Below, piece after piece: positions 14,093 through 28,400 of a DNA stretch of 64,000 nucleotides. The position numbers and the translations under genes were made by a program. Every line of letters begins with the position of its first letter. Within the stretch, counting starts at the first letter, position 1. Source of the stretch: Lepisosteus oculatus (lineage: Eukaryota; Chordata; Actinopteri; Semionotiformes; Lepisosteidae); NCBI RefSeq assembly GCF_040954835.1, contig NC_090698.1, positions 6,384,501 to 6,448,500 of the forward strand. Direction: 5' to 3'. The notes beneath the pieces were generated by a model. That model was not told where the DNA came from. It saw only the letters and a program-made list of their open reading frames with translations, and searched no databases.

Positions 14093-16950
14093 AGCCTGTG
14101 ATTATAACTTTGCATTTATTATTACATATTATCAAATTATTTAATAATTAACTTCTTGTTTATAACATTCCAGTTGTTTCTGCACTATTTTTTTTAACAC
14201 TGTAGAAACTTGAGTTGCCTCGGAAATGGTCATGATCTAAACACGTTTGAATAACCGTCATAAACGGCAACTCCTATTCCCAACCAAATTGGTACACAAT
14301 TCCCTAAGTTCTCAAGGCAGGAAACTGCTGATAATCATGGTACCTCGACTACTACAGCTCCTTGTCACGGGCTCTGCTATCGGGTAATGATGAGACTGTA
14401 TTGTACTTAACTGCATCAGCCCCCAGCGTAAAGTGAACCCGTCGTTACAATGAACGACTGTGTCTCAGCGTTAGACTACAGGCTAATTCTACTCTATGAG
14501 CGCGTCTTTCAGCATTCCCGCAGGTAGCGTATAATGTCCGGCTCATTGTCGGGGGGTACTTCAGTTGTCTCTGCGGCTGGACATGTGAGATTGCTGTCCA
14601 TTTCCACGGCCCCGACCCCGACCAGCTACAGCGCCTCCTGCCGGTTACCTCAAGCTCTGGCCGCCGGTCACTGGAAGGCGGGGGTCCTGTCCGGGCAGGT
14701 GGGGGGCTGATTGAGGCCGGAGGTGGAGTGGATCACGAGTAAAAGTGAGGCTGTTTTCTCTCCCTCCGTGGCGCGGAGACACATGAAAAGTTTGGAAAAC
14801 AAACGCGTCCGTTATCGCTCGGGGAAGCGTTTCGAATGAAAACAGAGGCGCCCCGGGACCCCACGCGCGCCGCCCGCAGTGACGGGTCTGTCAGTACCGA
14901 CCCCCCCCCCTCCCGGTGTTTTGAAACGGGGTCGTCGTCCGTGACAGATATTTATTTTTAGCGGATTACTTGTTTTCCGGGCACTTTCGTGGCCGAAGTT
15001 ATCCCTAAATCTCGCCGGCCACCACTCCAGTGAGAGCCGTAGTGAGAGCCGAGAGCGACACTACCGCGGTGCCGCACGCCTGCAGTTCGACTCCCGTATC
15101 GCTCTCTCCTCAGAGACCGGCCGAGCACGTCGGCTCATCCCTACAGTTCAACAAGACACGACAGACACCTTCCTGGGCTGGGATTCCGACCTTCTGTCCG
15201 CGACAGCCTCCCTCCCAGGAAACAACACAGAGTCCCGTGGTGCCCTATTACATGGAATAGTGTGGTGGTGTTTATTACATGGAATCTAATAATTACCCCC
15301 CCCCCAAAGACGTTTTCTTAATCGTTTTCATTTTGTTTGCGCATCCGCTTTGTGCTTTACAGTATACATCCATTTCTGTCGTTTGATTGGACGGCGAAAC
15401 GTGTCTTGACTGCAGTTGAAAGCGTTTTGAGATGATTTATTTGGAAACGCGCTACATGCGTGCGTTCTTCTCCTCCTCCTCCCTCCCTCCCTCCCTCCTC
15501 TCGGTAGACCTGCGCCACCGCTCGGACACCCCAGGGCGGGACCACCGCTGCCTCGCGGCTCCACCCGGCTTCTCCCACGAGCTCGGCGTCCAGCCTGGGT
15601 TTGTCAACAGCACGCGGGGGGACTGTGCGGGCGACCCCCCCCCCCCCACGCGCTCCAGCGCGAACGCGACCGCAGAAGCCCCTCCGTGCCGTAGAGTCGC
15701 CCTTTCAGGGCTCAGGGGCGAAAAAGACCGGTTTTCTTTTCCCAGTGGTTCGTATCCCTGTGGCTCATTGGCTGCTGGGATTCCCGCATGTTATACGCGA
15801 CAGCCTTGAACTGAGTGGCCGCCAAGCCCGGCAATCCAGTCCCCCTTGCGGTCGGTGGGCTCCCACCCAGGGAGGTCCCGGTGTTGGCGGGCAGAGGGGG
15901 TCCTCAGCGCTGGCCCATGCAGGCTGCGTCTCCGCGTGTCAGCGCGCCGCGGGCGTGGGGGAGCTGTCCGTGGTGCTGAAAGCCCTCTCCTCTCGGACCC
16001 CCGCCCATTAACACAGATGTTTGCTTGGGCTGAGAGGACTCCCATCCACATTCTGCCGGAAAGGAAGTGGAACAAAAACTGTAGGGGGCCTTTCAGCACC
16101 GCGGACAGCGGACAGCTCCCACGCAGCGCAGCGCGGACGAACAGGGAGTGTGTCCGAGACGGGCTTTCTCGCGGACCCCTCGGACGCAGAGGTGTGAGTT
16201 TAACCTTTCATACGTCACCTGCTCGGGCCTTCAGCCTCGCCCCCAGAGGGTCAGCAGTTTGCATGTCCACACCCGGACACAGCCCAGTTCCCTGCGGAAA
16301 GTTTCCTTCGTCCTCTGCCGGGTGAGCAGTCTCGGCCAGAACCTCTGTTTTGTGTGTGTGTGAGTGTGTGTGGTGTGTGTGATTGTGTGTATGATTGAGC
16401 GTATGTCAATGTGTGTATTAGTGCACGAATGTGCGTGTGGTGTGAGTTTGTGCATGAGTGAGTCTGTGAGGGTGTGCGATTGTGTGTGTATGTCTGCGGT
16501 GTGTGGATGTGTGTGGTGTGAGTGTGTGAGTATGTGTACGTGCTTGCCTGTCGCTGTGTTTCTGAAGGTGTGTTGCTTTGTGCGCTGTTATTAAATCTTT
16601 AATAGTATCCGGCAATCGATTAGTCAGTGTGTGTGAGCAGTGTGTGGGAGTACGGGTGTACTGTCAGTCAGTAGGTCAGTCAGTGTGTGTGTCTTAATGC
16701 ACAGAGTGTGTCGGTGGGCTGATCTGCCTTTTTACGTAGTCTGTAACAGTGGCGGTGTCTTGCAGTCAATTAGTGTGTGTGTGTGTTTTTTGGGGTGTCT
16801 TCACGCAGCTTGTACGCGGTCAGCCCGTCAGTCACCCATCCGGCCCCTGAGCTCTGTCGCCCCTTCTGTCCGTCTGTCCGAGTCCGGTGTTCGGGAAACA
16901 CAGTTTGAAGGGAAACCGGCAGGCGCAGGCAGGGAAGAGGTGAAGGAGGG
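14093..16950 (+). other. CpG-rich upstream region of spred3
   Basis: AT-rich to about 14500, then increasingly CpG-rich to 16200, then a TG-rich tract (about 16340-16560). It contains no recognisable coding exon. It lies between the divergent ggn and spred3 genes and probably includes promoter sequence for spred3. Open frames such as those at 15432-16325 lack any domain. Confidence 0.5.
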
Positions 16951-16959
16951 AGGGAGTGA

Positions 16960-17294
16960 TTAGGGAGAGAGAGAGAGCGAGGCAGAGAGAGAGAGAGAGG
17001 GAGAGAGACGGAGGGAGGGAGGGAGGATGCTACCGCGGCGAGCGGAAAATGGCTGCTGCGCGCCGGAGCCCCTTCCTGATACACGGCGAGAGGACATGAA
17101 AGATGGGAGAAAGGGAAGAAGATAAAGACATGAGCGGCTGAGAGGAGAGCGAGAAAGAGAGAGCGAAAGAGAGCGTGAGAGAGAGGGTGCGTGTGTGCTC
17201 GCTCGTGAGGGAGAGAGAGAGAGCGCGAGGGGGGAAAGGAACCATACATCAGACCGGGGGGCAGCGAGCTCGAGGCGGCGGGCGACACCGAGCA
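16960..17294 (+). promoter_or_regulatory. GAGA-rich 5' leader / promoter of spred3
   Basis: A long purine-rich stretch of GAGAGA, GGAGGGAGGG and GCGAGG words immediately precedes the ATG at 17295 and lies inside a CpG-rich block. It is probably 5' UTR and core promoter. The exact transcription start cannot be set from sequence. Confidence 0.55.
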
Positions 17295-19374
17295 ATGGAG
17301 CGCGAGTGAGTCTCGAGGTTTTTTTTTCCCCTTTTTAAAAAAAATAAAAATAAAATCAGATGAGTGAGACGGTCGTCTTTCGCCAGGCAATATTTTGCGT
17401 TATTTCCAACAGTTTCACTGACACACACACACACTCTCTCTCTCTCTCACTCACACACACACACATATACGCGCACACACAAACAGACACACGTATACAT
17501 GTTCAGAAAATCAGCCCGGCTCAGTCATAGATGAAAATCATTCACCCACCCGGCGTCCACAGAAACAGAGCGTTCAGATGTAGGTTCAGCCGTCATGTAG
17601 AGATGGCAACTGCAATATTATTGACGTTTTGTTAAATAGCAGCTACGCATCAGTGCCGTATGATGAGACAGGTACAAACCTTTACGGTAGTCTGGATTTA
17701 GCGGTGGGAAACCGCTGGAAATTGAGACGAACAGAGAGAGACAGCTCTCTCACCACCTTCCCTAGTGCTGTCGGGGCATGTTCGCACGGTGTTGTCGAAG
17801 CGGCTAGAATATGGCGATTTTGTTGTGTGTTTGTTTTTTTTTTAAATCATTGTATTTGTTTCTTGCCCACTCTCGGGTTCACAAGCGCCCTTCCGCCGCG
17901 GTGACGGGGGAGCTCGCCGGCGGGTGTGGGTGATAGTGAGGGGAGGAGGAGGCAGGCGCCGTCGATGGGATTTTTTTGTTTTTCTCAACGAGTCCCTCGG
18001 TTTCATTATGATTTTTTAAAGCCAAACTTTATGAATGGAATTTGATCTTTTTTTTTTCTCCCTGCCGCTCTCTCTCCCACCTCCTCCCCCTCTCCCAACA
18101 CCTCTCTCTCTCTCTCTTCCCTCCCTCCGACTCTCTCTCTCTCTCCTCTCCTGCTCCCCGCTCCTCAAATACCACACAACCCCCCCCCCCCCCCCCAACA
18201 CACACACACGCACACACGCACACATACATGGACGCGTCTCGGCCGAATATGCAGGGAAACGCCGAGGGGACGAGTTTCTGAATCGCTCTGCTCCGCGTCG
18301 CGTTTTCATTCATAAAATAGCGGGGCCGCCTGGGTGTGAGTCCGTGCCGTGCGTGCGCGCGAGGCGCGAGGCGCGAGGCGCGAGCGGCCGGGCGGGCGGG
18401 CAGGGAAGCGCTCCGCGGCGTCTCGGGCCGCCCGGGCGGATAACAGGAATATCCGTGACGGAGACTGAGACGCCTCTGAGGACCGCACCCGCCCTGCCCC
18501 AGGGCTGTTCATCCCGCCGTGGGGTGTGCTCGGTGTGGCGCTCCGGCCCGGGCCGGGGCCGGTTCGTGTGGTCACAGGGCTCGGGCTCGGGCTGGGTTTG
18601 TACTGGCTCTGAGCGCAGTCCCGTCTCTGCCTCGGGCTCGTCTGAGCTCCCGATGGGCCGCGCATCTTCTCTCCTTCCGCGCCGGGTCAGGCTTTCCATG
18701 ACAATGTGGATTTTTAATTTCAAACAATTGCATTCTCAAGTACTGTCAATATCTGTCGTCTGACTAAGGACAGAAACCTGACTGCGCGATATAAGTCGAG
18801 GGGAGGGTCACCTATGGGCGCGTTTCACAGCCGCTGCGAGATATCTGGCCGGTCGGGTGTTAGGACGGCTCGATTATTAAAGTTGGAATAACGGTTGGTC
18901 CCGATCACGTGACCCCCCATTCACAAAAAAAAACCCCATCCACCCTCGCGCAGCCCTCGCTGCACTAGCGATGCGCGAGCGAGACTCGCAGGCTCGAGCT
19001 GCCCCTCCGTGAGAAGCGCAGCACGAGTCGCACCGCGCTGTAATCGTCTGAGAAACACACCGGTAGAATAAATGCATGAGCCTCCTCTGTCTGGGTTGTG
19101 CTCGTCTGTGTGGGGCACTGCGCTTAAAGGGCTGCTTACGTCATATTCCAGAGGGTTAAGATTCCTAAAGCTTGAGAAGCTAAGACGGTGTCAATACTTG
19201 TGTCGACGTGTTCTGATCATCTTTTATTAGTAATTCCACATTTAAAAACAGTCTCACTTCAGGCACTTGTCGTCTTCTGCGCAGTCTGGTACAGTGTCGG
19301 TGTGTGTTTGCGGCTGGGGTGAACTGTGTTTTCATCGTCACACCTGCACAGTAAGGACAATGTAATTAAGAATC

Positions 19375-19407
<33 letters not shown>

Positions 19408-22400
19408 GTGAGACACTGTGCGTAAGAGAGAGAAGACGGAGTGAGGACTGGGACTGTAGCTCCTATTGTAGCAGAACTGTTCTACTGTACTGGGACTGTA
19501 GCTCCTATTGTAACAGGACTGTTCTACTGTACTGGGACTGTAGCCCCTATTGTAACAGGACTGCTCTACTGTACTGGGACTGTAGCTCCTATTGTAACAG
19601 GACTGTTCTCCTGTACTGGGACTGTAGCTCCTATTGTAACAGGACTGTTCCACTGTACTGGGACTGTAGCCCCTATTGTAGCAGAACTGTTCTACTGTAC
19701 TGGGACTGTAGCTCCTACTGTAACAGGACTGTTCCACTGTACTGGGACTGTAGCCCCTATTGTAACAGGACTGTTCTACTGTACTGGGACTGTAGCCCCT
19801 ATTGTAACAGGACTGTTCTACTGTACTGGGACTGTAGCTCCTACTGTAACAGGACTGTTCTACTGTACTGGGACTGTAGCCCCTATTGTAACAGAACTGT
19901 TCTACTGCACTGGGACTGTAGCTCCTATTGTAACAGGACTGTTCTACTGTACTGGGACTGTAGCCCCTATTGTAACAGGACTGTTCTACTGTACTGGGAC
20001 TGCAGCCCCTATTGTAACAGGACTGTTCCACTGTACTGGGACTGTAGCCCCTATTGTAGCAGAACTGTTCTACTGTACTGGGACTGTAGCTCCTACTGTA
20101 ACAGGACTGTTCTACTGTACTGGGACTGCAGCCCCTATTGTAACAGGACTGTTCTACTGTACTGGGACTGTAGCCCCTATTGTAGCAGAACTGTTCTACT
20201 GTACTGGGACTGTAGCTCCTACTGTAACAGGACTGTTCTACTGTACTGTGACTGTAGCCCCTATTGTAACAGGACTGTTCTACTGCACTGGGACTGTAGC
20301 TCCTACTGTAACAGGACTGTTCTACTGTACTGGGACTGTAGCCCCTATTGTAACAGGACTGTTCTACTGTACTGGGACTGTAGCTCCTATTGTAACAGGA
20401 CTGTTCTACTGTACTGGGACTGTAGCCCCTATTGTAGCAGAACTGTTCTACTGCACTGGGACTGTAGCCCTTATTGTAACAGGACTGTTCTGCAGTACTG
20501 GGACTGTAGCTCCTACTGTAACAGGACTGTTCTACTGTACTGGGACTGTAGCTCCTACTGTAACAGGACTGTTCTACTGTACTGGGACTGTAGCCCCTAT
20601 TGTAGCAGAACTGTTCTACTGCACTGGGACTGTAGCCCCTATTGTAACAGGACTGTTCTGCAGTACTGGGACTGTAGCTCCTACTGTAACAGGACTGTTC
20701 TACTGTACTGGGACTGTAGCCCCTATTGTAACAGGACTGTTCTACTGTACTGGGACTGTAGCCCCTATTGTAACAGGACTGTTCCACTGTACTGGGACTG
20801 TAGCCCCTATTGTAGCAGAACTGTTCTACTGCACTGGGACTGCAGCCCCTATTGTAACAGGACTGTTCCACTGTACTGGGACTGTAGCTCCTACTGTAAC
20901 AGGACTGTTCTACTGTACTGGGACTGTAGCCCCTATTGTAGCAGAACTGTTCTACTGCACTGGGACTGTAGCTCCTATTGTAACAGGACTGTTCTACTGT
21001 ACTGGGACTGTAGCTCCTATTGTAACAGGACTGTTCTACTGTACTGGGACTGTAGCTCCTACTGTAACAGGACTGTTCTACTGTACTGGGACTGTAGCCC
21101 CTATTGTAACAGGACTGTTCTGCAGTACTGGGACTGTAGCTCCTACTGTAACAGGACTGTTCTACTGTACTGGGACTGTAGCCCCTATTGTAACAGGACT
21201 GTTCTGCAGTACTGGGACTGTAGCTCCTATTGTAACAGGACTGTTCTACTGCACTGGGACTGTAGCCCCTATTGAAACAGGAGTATTTTGCCGTACATGA
21301 TTCTTACTCATTATTTACCATGGTTTTAAACACAGTTATGATTTTATACATGGCATCCAAACAGCATTTCCATTCTCTGGGGAAGAGTGCGTGCTGCACC
21401 AGAGATCACCGCCACTTGTGAATTGTGACAGTTCAGGCTTGTTTGCTAATTAGCAGAGTTTCAGTGTTCTAACTGGGAAACAGAGTCGGGCGAAAGGAGG
21501 CGAAGGGCCCATCAGGTGATTAACAATGAGCCCCGAGCCCAGTGTGTGACTCCACCATATGCGGAGTCAGAGGGTCAGAGCGCAGGGTCAGCCATTTATA
21601 CAGCACCCCTGGAACAGCTGGGGTTAAGGGCCTTGCTCAGGGGCCCAACGGAGTAGGATTCCTCTGCCGGCCGTGGGATTTGAACCTGCAACCTTCCAGC
21701 CACAGGCGCAGGTCCTCAGCCACAGAGCCACCCATGGAGAGCAAGCTGGGGTATGCGAAAAGTTCCTAATGCAAGAAAGTGTATATGGCCAATAAAGTGA
21801 TCTGATCTTAACCTTAATATGAGTCACCTGTTACAGATGCAGAATTAGACCTGTGCAGGAAGTACAGTAGGAGGTTTGCTGCAGATGGCTCATGCTTGTG
21901 ACAGTATGTCCCCTTGGAGGACGATGACCACGATGGCAGGCAGAGTGATTGGTGGTGTGTGCTGTAGACAGCGAGCAGTGTTGGAAAGGACAGAGGTAGG
22001 AGAAGTGTTCTGTGGCTTGTTGCATGAAAAACCTTCTGTTAATTGTGTCCCCAGTTTTTCCCCCTGAAGTGTTCCTTGAATCCGAGGCTGAAGGGTGTTT
22101 TGAAACCTCTTGCTCAGGCTGAATTATCCACGTTTTGCCCTTGAGCTCTCGACAGGTCGAGAGGGTCTTCTGATCCTTCTCACTGGGCTCCAGGTAGAAG
22201 TCGGGACCTCTCTGGGCCGTAGTGTCTCGGAAGAGGGGGTGAACCCCACTGGGGGGACGGCTGTGCTGTGAAAAAGTGGGTACCGAGAAGGGAAGCTCTT
22301 GCCGACTCTGATTGAAAAATCTACTGCATGGTAAAAGCACAGTAAAGTGTGGTGAAGCACAGTGAGGTTGTGGTAAAAGCACAGTAAAGTGTGGTGCAGC

Positions 22401-25400
22401 ACAGTGAGATTGTGGTAAAAGCACAGGAAAGTGTGGTGAAGCACAGTGAGGTTGTGGTAAAAGCACAGTAAAGTGTGGTGAAGCACAGTGAGATTGTGGT
22501 AAAAGCACAGTAAAGTGTGGTGCAGCACAGTGAGGTTGTGGTAAAAGCACAGTACAGTATGGTGAAGCACAGTGAGGTTGTTGTAAAAGCACAGTAAAGT
22601 GGGGTGAAGCACAGTGAGATTGTGGTAAAAGCACAGTACAGTATGGTGAAGCACAGTGAGGTTGTGGTAAAAGCACAGTAAAGTGGGGTGAAGCACAGTG
22701 AGATTGTGGTAAAAGCACAGTAAAGTTTGGTGCAGCACAGTGAGATTGTGGTAAAAGCACAGTACAGTGTGGTGCAGCACAGTGAGGTTGTGGTAAAAGC
22801 ACAGTACAGTATGGTGAAGCACAGTGAGATTGTGGTAAAAGCACAGTAAAGTTTGGTGCAGCACAGTGAGATTGTGGTAAAAGCACAGTACAGTGTGGTG
22901 CAGCACAGTGAGGTTGTGGTAAAAGCACAGTAAAGTGTGGTGAAGCACAGTGAGGTTGTGGTAAAAGCACAGTAAAGTGTGGTGCAGCACAGTGAGATTG
23001 TGGTAAAAGCACAGGAAAGTGTGGTGAAGCACAGTGAGGTTGTGGTAAAAGCACAGTAAAGTGTGGTGAAGCACAGTGAGATTGTGGTAAAAGCACAGTA
23101 AAGTGTGGTGCAGCACAGTGAGGTTGTGGTAAAAGCACAGTACAGTATGGTGAAGCACAGTGAGGTTGTTGTAAAAGCACAGTAAAGTGGGGTGAAGCAC
23201 AGTGAGATTGTGGTAAAAGCACAGTACAGTATGGTGAAGCACAGTGAGGTTGTGGTAAAAGCACAGTAAAGTGGGGTGAAGCACAGTGAGATTGTGGTAA
23301 AAGCACAGTAAAGTTTGGTGCAGCACAGTGAGATTGTGGTAAAAGCACAGTACAGTGTGGTGCAGCACAGTGAGGTTGTGGTAAAAGCACAGTACAGTAT
23401 GGTGAAGCACAGTGAGATTGTGGTAAAAGCACAGTAAAGTTTGGTGCAGCACAGTGAGATTGTGGTAAAAGCACAGTACAGTGTGGTGCAGCACAGTGAG
23501 GTTGTGGTAAAAGCACAGTAAAGTGTGGTGAAGCACAGTGAGGTTGTGGTAAAAGCACAGTACAGTGTGGTGAAGCACAGTGAGATTGTGGTAAAAGCAC
23601 ACTAAAGTGTAGTGAGGCAGTGAAATCATGGTGAAACACAATGAATTGTAGTGAGGCAGTGAAATCATGGTGAAACACAGTGAATTGTAGTGAGGCGGTG
23701 AAATCATGGTGAAACAGTGAATTGTAGTGAGGCAGTGAAATCATGGTGAAACACAGTGAATTGTAGTGAGGCAGTGAAATCAGGGTGAAACACAATGAAT
23801 TGTAGTGAGGCAGTGAAATCAGGGTGAAACACTGAATTGTAGTGAGGCGGTGAAATCATGGTGAAACAGTGAATTGTAGTGAGGCAGTGAAATCATGGTG
23901 AAACACAGTGAATTGTAGTGAGGCAGTGAAATCAGGGTGAAACACAATGAATTGTAGTGAGGCAGTGAAATCAGGGTGAAACACAATGAATTATAGTGAG
24001 GCAGTGGAGGCTCAGAGAGCAACAGCTCAGGAGGAGAAACACTGTGGACAGCCAATGCCAGGTTTCCACATCGCTTTGCAAATTTGCCATGTTAATGGAT
24101 AAAAAATAGAAAGTTCATCACCCACAGCCTCATTAAAATCCTTGGATATATGTAAGGCATTTTCCTCACTGCTTGCCTCTCAGGCTGGTCTACTGGTTGA
24201 ATCAACCGCAATAAAAACGCAGACCTGATAGCAGCTTCATATTGCAGCCTTCCTAACCTAATTGTGACTTCAGTTCTCAGAAGCTGAATGCTGCAACAGC
24301 ACTCGCACAGGAAGTAGAAATATGACTTCCTGTGAGTAGTAATGTGTCATTTACAGAGTGAAATGTCAGCTGATGGCTGCAAGCCGAGCGCACTGTAAAC
24401 TGATGGCATCAGGCAGGAAACGGCAGGTTGACATGGGAAAGCTGGAGTGATGTCATATCCAGGTCACTCCTGTTTTGAATTTAAAGAAGGACACAAGGAG
24501 GCTACAAAATGGCAGCGATGTCTGTGAGAAATGTAAAGTATTTTTATTCATTGTTACATGATTATGTTACCGGTGCCCTTCATTTCTATAATTTATCACT
24601 ATTACTTACTTTCCTTTATTGTCCCAGCTTTGCAGGCAGGCAAAAGACACAACACAGTACAGAATACATTGAACCCAACATGAGCAGTTTAACAAATGAG
24701 ACAAACAAATATGCTGAGAAAGAACACATATATGAATAAAAATACAGTGTTAATTGTCCAATTGGTTAATTGCCATGGGAATAAAAGATAACTTGGTTCA
24801 CTTGCACTTGAATCTAAGCGGTCTATCTCTGCCCAGAAGGAAGGAGCACAGATTCTCTGTGCAAGGGGTGGTCACGACAGCCAGTGATAACATCGCCTTC
24901 TGCAGTTTCTTTGACATAGATGTCTGACAGCTGTAGCTATTGGGCCCTGATATGTCTCTGGCTGCCGTCACGATCCTGCTCAGTGTGTTTTTACTACTTG
25001 AATTAAATCTTTGAACAGATTCAGTGTAAGTTCTATAGTATAGAGTCAATGCTGTAGTACACACATCTAAAAGAGTGGTGTTTTCCTGGGAAGAACAGTC
25101 GCTGTTGGGTTGTCTTACATACGACATCCATGTTTTCCTCAAAGGATAGTTTGTAATCAACAGCAGTGCCGAGATATTGGTCATTTTTTCCAATTTAAAT
25201 TTCTTGCTCCTGAGTGACTGTTGCTTTTGTGGCTGGTGGTTGCTTTCTATAATCAACGATCACGTCTTTTGGTTTCTGACACCTTAAGTTGAAGGAAGGA
25301 GTTGCTCCACCATTCAACACAATACCACACCACAGGCCCGTGATCAGTGTGTTTGTCTTGGAGGGTGTGGACAATGACAGAGTCCTCAGCTAACTTAATG

Positions 25401-28400
25401 AAGTGTCTGTTTCTCCAATGGGCTTCTGCAGCTGTGTGTATAGAGAGTGTATAGGATGTGGGACAGCACACAGCCCTGAGGCAACCCAGTGGAGAACAAA
25501 GGTGCTCTGATGTAAGACAATTTGCCCTCACTCTTCATAATCTGTTGGACAAAGTATAAGATCAACCTACACTATTCAAGTAGACCATTGAATAGTGTGG
25601 TTTAGTGGTCTCAAAGGCTGATTTATTTCTATAAATAAAAGCCTTGTATGTGTCTTGGGACCTCCTAGATGTGAACATAAGGGTTTCAGTAATGTGAGGG
25701 TAGCATGACATGAGGTAGACTCCTTGTGTCATGATAACTGGAAATATAATATTCCCTGTTTTGATTACTAGCTGCAGTAAATGATCTGTGGATCTTGTTA
25801 CTTTTTTTGAAGAATCCCAGTTTATAAATTTCAACAAAATGCCTGGGCCACTCGTTCCAGATTCCCATAATCCTTTGTCTGGGCTGTATCATATTGTAAC
25901 CCTACCCTCCAGAGATCACTGGTCCAGTCTGTGTCCTATTGTACCCCTACAGTCCAGAGATCACTGGTCCAGTCTGTGTCATATTGTAACCCTACCCTCC
26001 AGAGATCACTGGTCCAGTCTGTGTCATATTGTAGCCCTACTGTCCAGAGATTACTGGTCCAGTCTGTGTCATATTGTAGCCCTGCATACAGTCCAGAGAT
26101 CACTGGTCCAGTGTATGAGTAGTCTATGAGTAGTCATGTGCTACTGGCTTTGGGTGGGCTCCAGTTAGCCAGGGTTTCCTTGGGTCTTTCCAGGGTGCCT
26201 GTGATTGTGTAGCGTTGTCCACTGGAGACTTCTTGCTCCTCCCTGCAATGTTAATCTCATCTAAGCCTCTGTGGAGGTGGCAGCAAGTCCCAGGGCAGAG
26301 GAGAGTGTCTTCTTTTCTTTGTTTTTATCTCAGTACACCAACGTAAATTGTTGTAAAGTGCAGTGTTACCAAGCAAGTAGCCTGGTCTTGTCAGAACCCA
26401 CAGTGTATTAACCTGTCTTTCTCTTGCAGTGCAGTGTGTACAGTGTGTATTAACCTGTCTTTCTGTTGCAGTGCAGTGTGTACAGTGTGTATTAACCTGT
26501 CTTTCTCTTTCAGTGCAATGTGTACAGTGTGTATTAACCTGTCTTTCTCTTGCAGTGCAGTGTGTACAGTGTGTATTAACCTGTCTTTCTCTTGCAGTGC
26601 AGTGTGTACAGTGTATGATCCTGTGTCTATCTTATAATGTATGCCATGTGTCTTTCTTTCCATATACAGTATATATTTTTTAATGGTTTTATCCAATGTA
26701 ACTCCCATCTGCGGTCATGTTCACTGCAGGGTATATATTACCAGAATCATTCAGGTAGCCCTTGTCTCTCTCTGTCCCAGTGTGGTGCGGGTTCGAGCAG
26801 TGGTGATGACCCGCGATGATTCCAGTGGGGGCTGGGTCCCCCTGGGGGGCGGTGGCCTGAGCCACGTGATCATCTGCAAGGGGCGGAGCCTGGAGGACAG
26901 GGGGCGGAGAGATTACATCATCCGGGGGGAGCGGCTCAGGGACCGGGCGGTGAGTGTGCGTGTGTCTCTGTGGGCGTGGCGCTGGGTCGAGCACATCTGG
27001 AGCCCCACACGGGGCTCGGGCCCCCGCTGGGCAGGAGGGACCTGAAGGAACTGGCAGCAGGGCTCGTTCCAGAGGAGACTGATGTGGTTGTGGGGCAGTG
27101 CTGGGGGTGTGTCCAGAGCTAGGTCCGCTGTGTGTGACATCAGCGCTCGGAGAAGCAATGAGCTCTTTCTCACTGTACATTCGAGCGCCGCGTCCGTCAG
27201 GGTGTGACTGATATCTGGACACCAGGATCAGGATGTCATTCCTGGTCCACTTGCTCACAGAGAGCGCTGCGTGTGCGGTACTTGATTGTGTTGTGTTCTA
27301 CATAGATGTGAGGGTGTTGTATTGATCATGATGTGTAGTATATTGATGTGAGGGTGTTGTATTGATTGTGTTGTGTTGTATATTGATGTGAGGGTGTTGT
27401 ATTGATCATGATGTGTAGTATATTGATGTGAGGGTGTTGTATTGATCATGATGTTTAGAATATTGATGTGAAGGTGTTGTATTGATCGTGTTGTGTAGTA
27501 TATTGATGTGAGGGTGTTGTATTGATTGTGTTGTGTTGTATATTGATGTGAGGGTGTTGTATTGATCATGATATAAAGTATATTGATGTGAAGGTGTTGT
27601 ATTGATCGTGTTGTTTAGTATATTGATATGAGGGTGTTGTATTGATAGTGTTGTGTTGTATATTGATGTGAGGGTGTTGTATTGATCATGATGTGTAGTA
27701 TATTGATGTGAGGGTGTTGTATTGATTGTGTTGTGTTGTATATTGATGTGAGGGTGTTGTATTGATCATAATATAAAGTATATTGATGTGAAGGTGTTGT
27801 ATTGATCGTGTTGTTTATTGATGTGAGGGTGTTGTATTGATCATGATGTGTAGTATATTGATATGAGGGTGTTGTATTGATCGTGTTGTGTAGTATATTG
27901 ATGTGAAGGTGTTGTATTGATCATGATGTGTAGTATATTGATGTGAAGGTGTTGTATTGACCGTGTTGTTTAGTATATTGATATGAGGGTGTTGTATTGA
28001 TCGTGTTGTGTAGTATATTGATGTGAGGGTGTTGTATTGATCATGATGTGTAGTATATTGATATGAGGGTGTTGTATTGATTGTGTTGTGTTGTATATTG
28101 ATGTGAGGGTGTTGTATTGATCATGATGTGTAGTATATTGATATGAGGGTGTTGTATTGATTGTGTTGTGTTGTATATTGATGTGAGGGTGTTGTATTGA
28201 TCATAATATAAAGTATATTGATGTGAAGGTGTTGTATTGATCGTGTTGTTTATTGATGTGAGGGTGTTGTATTGATCATGATGTGTAGTATATTGATATG
28301 AGGGTGTTGTATTGATCGTGTTGTGTAGTATATTGATGTGAAGGTGTTGTATTGATCATGATGTGTAGTATATTGATGTGAAGGTGTTGTATTGACCGTG

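Noticed and set aside
19326-21300. Open frames of 649, 619 and 501 codons
   Set aside because: They are different readings of one 42-bp tandem repeat with no stop codon; there is no domain and no exon structure.
21831-23795. Minus-strand open frames of 654 and 527 codons
   Set aside because: Produced by the 42-bp and 39-bp arrays in spred3 intron 1.
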